Assembly (NCBI GenBank): GCA_027490465.1
Contig: JAIXXZ010000096.1
Span: forward strand, 1-49,406
Direction of reading: 5' to 3'
DNA: 49,406 nucleotides
DNA from: Oxalobacteraceae bacterium
GTDB lineage: Bacteria; Pseudomonadota; Gammaproteobacteria; Burkholderiales; Burkholderiaceae_D
The notes beneath the pieces were generated by a model, which ran no database searches, was not told where the DNA came from, and saw only the letters and a list, made by a program, of their open reading frames with translations. This document shows, in pieces, positions 19,201 to 26,800 of this stretch. A program made the translations under genes and the position numbers. Positions within the stretch are counted from its first letter, which is position 1. Every line of letters begins with the position of its first letter.

Positions 19201-19922
19201 CGATCGCCATTCACGATCTGGCCTGCACCGGAAATGTTGCCAATACTGACGCCAACACTTCCGTTAACCGCAGTTGTTACATTCACCCTAACTAACTTCG
19301 ACAGCTTGGTTAGCAAGAGATCACGCTGATCCAGTAAATCGGGCGGCTGCCTCTCAACAAAAGGTTTGCCAGCCAGTTGCTTGTTCACCGTCGCGATCTG
19401 GCCTGCCAGCGTGTTTATTTCAGCGACTTTTGAAGCAATTGCTTCGCGTGTCTCGGTGTCCACTCCCTGCATCTGGGTCGATAACTCGCGGAAACGCGAC
19501 GCCAGTCCGTCGGCATCACGCAAGAACTGCCCACGTAAAATCGTCGAAGCCGGATCTACCGACAGCTGGCGTGCAGTACCAAAAAACTTATCCAGGGCCG
19601 GCGGCAGACCGACTGTGTCGCTACCCATGATATCGACGATCCGATTTCCATAATCCACCATCGGACCCTGCGTATTCATCTCACTGGTGCTGTTACGCAG
19701 ATTCTGCTCGAGGAATTGGTCATATGCCCGCTTGATCCCCGCCACACTCACGCCGGTGCCAAGATAAATCTTGCCCTGCTGGCGTGGCATGTTCTCGGCC
19801 ATCGAGGTCTCTTGACGCACATAGCCTTCGGTACCGACATTGGCGATGTTGTTGGAGACTGTGCCCAGCGCACGCTGATAAGCGGCGACGGCGCTGCTGC
19901 CAATGGTGAGCATGTCACTCAT
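16248..19922 (-). CDS. flgK: Hook-filament junction protein FlgK (HAP1), greatly enlarged
   Basis: FlgK forms the first junction layer above the hook. The N-terminal 320 residues are typical (GSSAVAAYQRALGTVSNNIANVGTEGYVRQ..., then HRNGID), and the C-terminus is normal (VSGVTLDGEAADLIRFQQAYQAAAKTIQVAGTLFDSI). At 1224 aa it is about twice the usual 450-650. The extra part, about residues 545-990, contains roughly five modules that start with a strand of form L-x-[IL]-N-G-V and run into a short helix ending in -IN or -LN (near residues 549, 608, 747, 806 and 853). Two of these, at 608-667 and 853-912, fit the flagellin hook IN motif. The ATG overlaps the flgJ stop by one base (TAATG). Confidence 0.95.
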   Translation of the reverse strand: MSDMLTIGSSAVAAYQRALGTVSNNIANVGTEGYVRQETSMAENMPRQQGKIYLGTGVSVAGIKRAYDQFLEQNLRNSTSEMNTQGPMVDYGNRIVDIMGSDTVGLPPALDKFFGTARQLSVDPASTILRGQFLRDADGLASRFRELSTQMQGVDTETREAIASKVAEINTLAGQIATVNKQLAGKPFVERQPPDLLDQRDLLLTKLSKLVRVNVTTAVNGSVGVSIGNISGAGQIVNGDRSVSLAVKFDETDLSRVSIIADPYGKAPEEIIGINSGELGGLMGFREQVLQPTFSSLDFLATTVAKELNQIHRNGIDSRGEVGKDLFRIAPVIHTDPATGTRTEIDRPAAGIFVALEDTAKVAAGALFRVIENENNLSNVDATLSYSASYPDESKVQPLSQVLKNNAHPSAGIAAPRDRLLGQIPIGSNNWSLFMDGATEGQQLQIFTRDGRQLLGGPITDDVERRALMTPANGFIPGSTYSTDYLNLSGDAGYKQMSSFYGLISKPIEQYDNGTRFTPEHNVLPSFIQHSIQTGDSIPAGLPEISANQLTINGRVLPRLLPTSPAQTLQASDMAAWMMRATQDMTPPIGVNALTTTPELDLDPEAGIFINGAAIGASIGRTLAELRDLINGTFGNETNVVAELDDTGTKLILHNADGYGGNDIRIGTMDDDGKLLAQTDYKGTLNFGEDDAISIGYGAAGRAGDLNVLGTPVGIYSTSLYPTLLLEAGIESARIPSTVDAIAGNTLTLNGVALGELDLGRRLSVPDMVNWLNATGTALDPQVFANGFNEIRIPNASIENGLTKPLYLNGVKISGSATGGSFASAEDLADAINTSDTGRVVATLDTQSLTKGLVINGVTLTGLEPDGSFTDRQDLVDQINAATDTTGVTATLDPDTEEIVLSNEDGEDIVIGDSDEGNALGVTSGTYSKIYARVDSDGTFILANGSGADIRVSTLTGGSNALGLGNGSFKGQLTLASEKEIRVGFTDEAIGNGPAELAKLGLRTGAYIDGAVTEDLLVFVSEGSATIAGAYDATMADPATLNEARLTALRAEKYDIQFTTNDQYQITWKNPSNGLVTVLAERVYDPMAGIEYRGLKLTLNGPPAAGDKFVIDGNQDGTGNNQNMLDIIALERKAVIGGVEGKTISQAYIEEVGKVGNFSSQATIAQKALQVVNDQAIEARDKVSGVTLDGEAADLIRFQQAYQAAAKTIQVAGTLFDSILQASR

Positions 19923-20398
19923 TATTCAGCCCCAGTGTTTGGCACGGGCGCAACGCGTCCGGGCTTGAGTGTGAATTTATCGGGACGCACCAGCGGCAAT
20001 GATGACTGAGTGCGTTGCACGGCCATACCTTCTTGAACCTGACTGAGTGGCATCGGCTGCGCCTTGGCATCCAATGTCGGTTGGGGTGCGTTGGCACGAT
20101 CGAGATGCTTGACCAGCATGTCAGCCACACCCAGCGTGTTGCGCTTGGCAAGCTGTTGAGACAGCTCGCGGTCATACATCTCCTGAAACGTATCTTCCGC
20201 GTCCGAACCATTGAGATCACTCTTCTCAATGGTCTGACGCATGGTCTTCAACATCTCGTGAATGAACAGGGCCTCGAACTGGGTCGCGGTTTCACGCGTT
20301 GCCTTGTCGGTTTTCTGCTGCGCTTGTCCGCGCAGACTCGCCATACCGGCGAAGTCGATCGAGGACTGCAGTGTCGAATTGTTGAGGCCGTCGGTCAT
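19922..20398 (-). CDS. flgJ: Rod-cap protein FlgJ, rod-binding domain only
   Basis: The 158-aa protein corresponds to the N-terminal rod-binding domain of FlgJ (ATQFEALFIHEMLKTMRQTIEKS, then FQEMYDRELSQQLAKRNTLGVADMLVKHL at about residues 35-105). The C-terminal muramidase domain of two-domain FlgJ (about 310 aa) is absent. The tail after residue 110 is a Pro/Gln-rich linker. Hydrolysis of peptidoglycan for rod passage therefore needs another enzyme; the LysM-transglycosylase at 30481-31440 is the obvious candidate. It starts one base after the flgI stop and overlaps flgK by one base. Confidence 0.94.
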   Translation of the reverse strand: MTDGLNNSTLQSSIDFAGMASLRGQAQQKTDKATRETATQFEALFIHEMLKTMRQTIEKSDLNGSDAEDTFQEMYDRELSQQLAKRNTLGVADMLVKHLDRANAPQPTLDAKAQPMPLSQVQEGMAVQRTQSSLPLVRPDKFTLKPGRVAPVPNTGAE

Positions 20399-20399
20399 A

Positions 20400-21539
20400 T
20401 CAGATCACCACCAGCTCGGCACGCAGGCTGCCGGAGCTTTTCAGGGCTTCGAGAATCGCAATCAGCGCCGAGGGGGATGCCCCGACTTGATTGATCGCAT
20501 CCACAATCTGTCTCAGATCCACACCGGCCTGGAACAGGAACATGGGTTTGTTCGGCTCAGTGACCGCGACATTAGCGTTCTGATTGGTGGCCGTCTGCCC
20601 ACCTGAAAAAGCGCCGGGCTGGCTGACCTCATTGGTCGCTGCAATCGCGACCGAGATCGTGCCATGTGACACCGCCGCTGCAGTGACTTTCACATTGCGG
20701 CTAATGACGACAGTACCCGTACGTGAATTGACCACCACACGCGCAGGTGCTTCACCGGGAATGACGTCCAGATTTTCGATCATGCTCATGAAGGTAACGC
20801 GCTGAGACATGTCAGCCGGAGCACGCACGGAGATGGATACACCATCCATGGCATTAGCTGTACCGGCACCAAAATTTTTATTGATCGCGTCCACGATGGC
20901 ACGCGTGGTCGTGAAATCCTGATCGCGCGTGTTGAGCACGATGAAATCGGATTTATCGAAAGGCGTGTCCACCATCCGCTCGACGGTGGCACCGTTCGGG
21001 ATGCGTGCCGACGTTGGCACACCGATAGCCACTTTGGAGCCGGCGCCACTGGCATCGATACCCGTGGTGTTCACCTGACCCTGAGCCAGGGCATACACTT
21101 CACCATCCACACCACGCAAACTGGTCAGAATGAGTGTGCCGCCGCGCAGGCTGCTCGCTTTGCCGAGGGTGCCAACGTTGATGTCGATGCGCTGACCGGG
21201 TTTGGCCATCGCGGGCAATTCGGCAGTGACCATCACGGCAGCAGCATTCTGCACATCAAAACGCCCTGCTGCTGCTGCGGCTCTTTCAAAGTCGGACAAA
21301 GGACCATCGAGGCCCACACCCATCTTGACGAGCATGGATCGTATGGTCTGCACCGTGAAGGCCACCTGCGCACCATCGCCGGTGCCCTGCAGGCCAACCA
21401 CGATGCCGTAACCGACCAGCTGATTGCTGCGGGCCGCAGCCGCGGAAGCGAGATCTTTGACGCGATCAGCCTGTGCAGGCTGCATCACTATCAAGCTTAA
21501 GGCAATCGTGCCGATAAGTCGTTTAAGGGAGAATTTCAT
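20400..21539 (-). CDS. flgI: P-ring protein FlgI
   Basis: FlgI forms the periplasmic ring round the rod in the peptidoglycan layer. The 379-aa protein starts with a Sec signal peptide (MKFSLKRLIGTIALSLIVMQPAQA, then DRVKDLA). It has the family landmarks NQLVGYGIVVGLQGTGD, the PGQRIDINVGTLGKASSLRGGTLI segment, and DLRQIVDAINQVGASPSALIAILEALKSSGSLRAELVVI at the C-terminus. Its length is typical. It lies 11 bases downstream of flgH. Confidence 0.97.
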   Translation of the reverse strand: MKFSLKRLIGTIALSLIVMQPAQADRVKDLASAAAARSNQLVGYGIVVGLQGTGDGAQVAFTVQTIRSMLVKMGVGLDGPLSDFERAAAAAGRFDVQNAAAVMVTAELPAMAKPGQRIDINVGTLGKASSLRGGTLILTSLRGVDGEVYALAQGQVNTTGIDASGAGSKVAIGVPTSARIPNGATVERMVDTPFDKSDFIVLNTRDQDFTTTRAIVDAINKNFGAGTANAMDGVSISVRAPADMSQRVTFMSMIENLDVIPGEAPARVVVNSRTGTVVISRNVKVTAAAVSHGTISVAIAATNEVSQPGAFSGGQTATNQNANVAVTEPNKPMFLFQAGVDLRQIVDAINQVGASPSALIAILEALKSSGSLRAELVVI

Positions 21540-21550
21540 GAAAATTTTCC

Positions 21551-22258
21551 TCAGAACGGCCAGAATTTATACAGGAAGCTGGTACCCCACCCCGCCCGCG
21601 TTGCGTTGGCGAGATCGCCCACAGCGCGGTACGTGATCTGCGCGTTGGCCAGACGACGCGACTGCACCGTGTTGATTGCACTGACATCATTGGGACGAAT
21701 CACACCCGAGACCTGAATTACCTCGCCGCCTTCGGAGAGTGACAGCTGCTTTTCGCCGCGTACGACCAGATTGCCGTTGGCTTGTACCTCGACCACCGTC
21801 GCGGCGACTGAGCCTGAGAGCGTAGCGCTCTGATCTGCGACGCCGGTACCTTTGTTGGAAATGTTGGCGCCATCGGTTTTGATTCCATTCAGTAGCTTGT
21901 TGCCATTGAAGGTCACGTTGGCGCTTTGTATTGCTGTTGAAAGACCAGCGGGAACCGTATCGTTGGATGATTCACGGCTGGTTTCATTGTTGAGCGATCG
22001 AGCCGCTTGTGTTGATTCCGATAACAACACCGTAATGATGTCACCGACGCGATAATCACGGCGCTTGGCCTGCCAGAGATCGGTGCTGTCAGTCGCGAAA
22101 ATCGCACCTGTAACTTGTTTGTTGTCATCGCGTGGCAGTGGTGTGACCGGCGCGAATTCCGGTGTGTGAGCAATGGGCATGGGTCCTGCACAGCCAGCCA
22201 TCAGGACTGTGATAGCCAGTGCTGCAACGGTCGTCGTGTTATGAGTGCGCTTGTTCAT
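21551..22258 (-). CDS. flgH: L-ring lipoprotein FlgH
   Basis: FlgH forms the outer-membrane ring. The 235-aa protein has a lipoprotein signal with lipobox LMAGC near residue 23. It has the family body SLWQAKRRDYRVGDIITVLLSE, then GNLVVRGEKQLSLSEGGEVIQVSGVIRPNDVS and a C-terminal aromatic end FLYKFWPF. AGGA lies 5 bases before the ATG. It sits between flgG and flgI as is usual. Confidence 0.97.
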   Translation of the reverse strand: MNKRTHNTTTVAALAITVLMAGCAGPMPIAHTPEFAPVTPLPRDDNKQVTGAIFATDSTDLWQAKRRDYRVGDIITVLLSESTQAARSLNNETSRESSNDTVPAGLSTAIQSANVTFNGNKLLNGIKTDGANISNKGTGVADQSATLSGSVAATVVEVQANGNLVVRGEKQLSLSEGGEVIQVSGVIRPNDVSAINTVQSRRLANAQITYRAVGDLANATRAGWGTSFLYKFWPF

Positions 22259-22279
22259 GAGAGTCCTGTCCGTTTTCTA

Positions 22280-23065
22280 TTACAGGTTGTTATTCAGGAA
22301 GCGCAGCATGCCGTCGGCTGCGGAGATGGCTTTGGAATTGATTTCATACGCACGCTGGGTCTCGATCATGTTGACCATTTCTTCGACCACGTTCACGTTA
22401 GACGCCTCGAGCATGCCCTGACGCAGCGTACCGGCTGCCTGCGTCCCCGGATTCAGTAACTGAGGTGCGCCACTGGCGACGGTTTCTTTGTAGAGGTTGC
22501 CGCCCATAGGGGTCAGGCCAGCGGCGTTGACGAAACGCGCTACCTGAATCTGACCCAGCTGCTGCGCGCCGCCGCCACCAAAAATCTCCACACTCACGGT
22601 GCCATCTTCACCAATCGTGATCGATGAGGCATTGCCTGGAATGACGATGGGGGGTGCCAGCGGATTACCCGTCGCGGTGACCAGCTGTCCGACATTGGAG
22701 AGCTTGAAGGAACCATCGCGCGTGTAGGCGGTGGTACCGTCAGGCATGGTGATCTGGAAAAAACCCTCACCGGCGATCGCGATATCGAGCGCGTTCTGCG
22801 TATTAATCATGTTGCCCTGCGCATGATTTTTTTCAGTCGCAACGATGCGGGTACCGGTACCAATCATCAAGCCCGTCGGGGCCTGTGTTGTCTGCGCTGT
22901 CTGACCACCGGCCTGACGAACGTTTTGATACAGCAGGTCTTCGAACATCGCACGATCGCGCTTGAAGCCCGTGGTATTGACGTTAGCCAGGTTATTCGAG
23001 ATAACGCTTAGTCGGGTCTGCTGTGCATCCAGACCGGTCTTGGCTACCCACATTGATGCGTCCAT
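22280..23065 (-). CDS. flgG: Distal rod protein FlgG
   Basis: This 261-aa distal rod subunit has the conserved N-terminus (WVAKTGLDAQQTRLSVISNNLANVNTTGFKRDRAMFEDL) and the C-terminal flagellar basal-body domain (LEASNVNVVEEMVNMIETQRAYEINSKAISAADGMLRFLNN). Its length and motifs are ordinary, including LDIAIAGEGFFQ. It lies 33 bases after flgF and 21 before flgH. Confidence 0.97.
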   Translation of the reverse strand: MDASMWVAKTGLDAQQTRLSVISNNLANVNTTGFKRDRAMFEDLLYQNVRQAGGQTAQTTQAPTGLMIGTGTRIVATEKNHAQGNMINTQNALDIAIAGEGFFQITMPDGTTAYTRDGSFKLSNVGQLVTATGNPLAPPIVIPGNASSITIGEDGTVSVEIFGGGGAQQLGQIQVARFVNAAGLTPMGGNLYKETVASGAPQLLNPGTQAAGTLRQGMLEASNVNVVEEMVNMIETQRAYEINSKAISAADGMLRFLNNNL

Positions 23066-23098
23066 GATGTCCTCTCTTTAAACTATTCTGTCAGTGCA

Positions 23099-23872
23099 TT
23101 AGTTGCGCGTACGGAGCATGCTGGCACCGGACTCGTCGAGCGATTTTGCTTCTTTGATTGTTCTTACTTGTGTCTCGAATGAACGCGAGAAATCGATCAG
23201 TTTGACCATTGCAGTGACCGGATTGACATTGCTGCTCTCGAGTGCGCCCACCGCGATGATGGGTTGGGCCGGACCATTGGCGAAATCACCATTACCGCGA
23301 CGGAATTCCTGTTGCGGGGTAAAGAGACTGTCGGGCCGGCGCTGGAAAACGATCTGGCTGGCATCGCGCAGCATCAGTCTTCCCACCAAAATCTGCACTG
23401 CGGGTGCTGGCTGAGCCGGATCACGCGCATAGACATCACCTTCACGCGTGATCTGTACATCAAACCCCCGCGGAATCGTGATCGGCACTCCATCGTCGGA
23501 CAACACCGGATGGAACGAGCCATTTTCGAGCACGCCATTGCTGTTGAGATGCAGATCACCACGGCGAGTGAATGCCAGCGTGCCATCCTTGGCCTGCACA
23601 CCCAGAACAGCTTTATCGAGCAATGCGACATCGAGCTTGTTACCGGTGGCCATGATGGCGCCGGGCTCGAGGTTGACTGCATTCATCTTGTCGATGAAAG
23701 GCTGAATCCGCGTGTCGAAACCGTCACCTTTGGCTTTGACCGCCACCATGGCGCTTTCGAAGCTTTTCTTGAAGCCGACAGTCGACACGTTAGCCAGCTC
23801 GTTATTGAGCTGTTCACGCAGCAGGCGTCGCTCATTGATCGACGCCATAGCGGTAAAGGCTAAACGGTCCAT
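23099..23872 (-). CDS. flgF: Proximal rod protein FlgF
   Basis: This 257-aa rod subunit begins MDRLAFTAMASINERRLLREQLNNELANVSTVGFKKSF and ends with the basal-body C-terminal pattern (LESSNVNPVTAMVKLIDFSRSFETQVRTIKEA). It is weaker in the NNxAN motif than FlgG, as FlgF usually is. It lies 25 bases after flgE. Confidence 0.95.
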   Translation of the reverse strand: MDRLAFTAMASINERRLLREQLNNELANVSTVGFKKSFESAMVAVKAKGDGFDTRIQPFIDKMNAVNLEPGAIMATGNKLDVALLDKAVLGVQAKDGTLAFTRRGDLHLNSNGVLENGSFHPVLSDDGVPITIPRGFDVQITREGDVYARDPAQPAPAVQILVGRLMLRDASQIVFQRRPDSLFTPQQEFRRGNGDFANGPAQPIIAVGALESSNVNPVTAMVKLIDFSRSFETQVRTIKEAKSLDESGASMLRTRN

Positions 23873-23897
23873 GTCAGACTCCGGTTACTTTGCCGTA

Positions 23898-26800
23898 TTA
23901 ACTACGGATGTTGATAATGGCCTGCGTCAGCGTATTGTTGGTTTCAATCGCTTTGGCATTCGCCTGGAAGTTACGTTGCGCTGTGATCAGCTCAATCAGT
24001 TCGTTGGTCAAGTCAACGTTCGCCCGTTCACGTGCACCCGCGCGGACCGTACCAAAACCAGCCGAACCGGCTTCACCGTACTTCGCATCACCTGATTTGG
24101 ACGTTGCGTAGTAGCTGGCATCACCAATCTGTCGTAAACCCGTCGGGCTGGCAAAGTTCACTAGCACGATCTTTGCCAGGGACTTCTGCGAACCATTCGA
24201 GTAGGAAGCCGACACCAGACCGTCGTCACCGATATCCACACCAATCAGATCGCCTTCAGGGCGACCGTTCTGGTCCTGCTTGAGTACCGAGAAAGGCGAC
24301 GAGTACTGGGTCGATGAAACGTAATCAATCGAGAACTGCAAGGTCGCACCGGAATCACCGATGGTGGTCGATTTGAACGCAATCGCTTCGAGTGGTGACT
24401 TCAGGTTACCTGCGGTGTCAAAGGTCAGTTCGCCTTTGTCCAGGAAGATTGGCGACCAGAGATCGCGCGTTTCATCTTCAGAGAAAGTACCCGGATCCGA
24501 GGTTTCCAAACCATCGCGGTCCACGTACAAGGGAAAGCCGTCGGCATTTTGTGCCTGCGGTGGCTCAATCCAGCGGCTGGTCGTTCCACGCGCACTGGGC
24601 AAGCCGTCCAGACCCCAGATACTGTTGGCCGACACCTTGAGGAAGGAATCGTCGCCGGTCGTACCTGTCTTGAAGACAAAGCTCTTTGTGTTGGTACCGG
24701 GATTGGTCACGATATCGAGCTTCACACCGTTCACGGTACGGCCAAAGTTATCTGCCAGCGAATTGATGCGATCTTCCAGCGCCTGACGGAATTCCTCCAT
24801 CGTGTAGTCGGTTTTTTCGGGCATGGTGATCAGGCCGGTGACGTTATCGACTGTCACGACGAACTGATTATTCGATCCATCAACCCGGAATTTGTTATCC
24901 AGGTTGATACCGATGGCGTTACCTTTCAATTCTGCGGACGTGGAGGTAATGCCGCGCAGCGGTGTCGATGAGGTATCGACTTCCGTGGCGATGTCGCCCT
25001 GTACAAAGCCAAACAAATAGTTCGCCAGCGCAGATGATTTGGAAATAGAGATGCTGGATGTGTCACCGGTAGTACCTGAGCTGATCGTGAACTCACCCGT
25101 GGTTTCGTCGAATTTCACTTCGACGCCATAGCGCTGATCTTCCGCAGACACAACCATGCTGCCATTGGGCAGTACGGATTTACCCCAGCTGCCTGTATCC
25201 GGATCGATTGTTGATTCAACATCACTCAGACCAAACAAGTCATTGCGGGAGGTGGTATACGAGCGAATAGAGACATCGACTTCGTCATCCGGCTTGAAGG
25301 TGAACGTTTGGCGTACTGGGTCGTAGCCAACGGTAACGGGCGACGGGAATTCAACTTCTTTGTCCACCACCCCCTGAATTGCAGAGATTGCATCCTCCAG
25401 GGTAACAGCCGACAAATCCTTGATACCAAACTGTCCTTCGGTGAGGACGATAGGCTTGGAGACACCACCCACCGTCAATCGGAACATATCGGCTTCGGTA
25501 GAATCTTCGGTGGGCTTGAATGCCGTAAAGTCAAAATAGCGTTGATCACCGTAGGATTTATTGATCACATTGGTGATTTCTCGGGCGATTTCGATACCGG
25601 TGAATTTCTTTGTCGTGGTCAGATCTTTCAGATAGCTGAGATCAACCGTAACAGGCGTTGCTGATCCGTCGACATTCAGGTCAAACACAATATCGTCAGC
25701 GCCTGTCTCCACACCCAAAGCCGAAGCGGTCAGCGAGCTGATCGATGGAATGGTGGCACCCGTACCGTAAGCATTGATGGTGATGGTCGTACTGCCATCT
25801 GTGTTGCCGGTGGTGGTCGCATCGTAAATACGATTCGTGTCTTTGCTGAGATAGTCCAGTGCATACGTGGCATCAATCGCGGTTGCGGTACCCGGCTCTA
25901 TGGTCATGCCACTGGAGGTAGCAACAGCGGTATAGGTTCCATCAGCATTGATCGCACTGATCAAACTGCCAATGTCATAACCAGTAAATGTCATTTCATT
26001 GGGAGCTGAACCGAACGTCATAGTTAGATCTTTAACATCCGAATCCACCGCAACGCGCAGGGTCGTGATGTCGCTACCGGTCAGAGTTTCAGTAAAATCA
26101 GCAACATCGGCAGATACCTGTGACACGCCGTTGATTTCATCCACAAGCTCGTCAATCGATACGCCCTGATAACGCTCAGATCCCAAATCCAGGGTGAATG
26201 TATCGCTCAGATACTGCACTTTGTAGCTCATGCTGCTGGTGGTTTTGCTTTCTGGACGAATCTCGAAGCCATCAGCAAATGAGGCTGTCATTGAAAATTC
26301 GGGAATTACAAAAGGATTCACACCATCTTTGGGCTTGAGCACCAGCTGACCTGCTGCATTGACCGAGGCTTCATATTCCAGCGTTTCATCAACGTTGATT
26401 TCACTCGCCAGGCCGGTCATCGTGTCGGCTTGCAAAGAACCCGTGATGTGGCTGAGCTTGTAGCTGCTGTTGATCAGTGTCGGGTCACCGCTTTCGCCCG
26501 TCAGGCCGATGACCAGGGTATTGGCCGTGGTATCGAGCGTAGCGGTGTACTTGCCGGCGCGATTAATGTTTTCTTCGAGCGTGGCAACATCCTCACCCGT
26601 GTAGGTATCATTACCGATGGTCAGCACCAGACTTTGCATGCCCGGGTCTGTAGCACCCGTCCCAGCATCAATTGTAAAGGTGAGCTCGGTAATTTTCTGG
26701 GTCTTGGCGGTCTCCGTTGACGGTGTACCGTTAACACCCGAGATGAATGAGTAATTCGGATTGATTTCGGTCGCAGTGCCCAATGTAATGGTAAGTTGAC

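Noticed and set aside
19960..20010. Sigma-28-like -10 (CCCGATAA) inside flgJ as a flgK promoter
   Set aside because: The -35 at correct spacing is ATCATTGC, a poor match.
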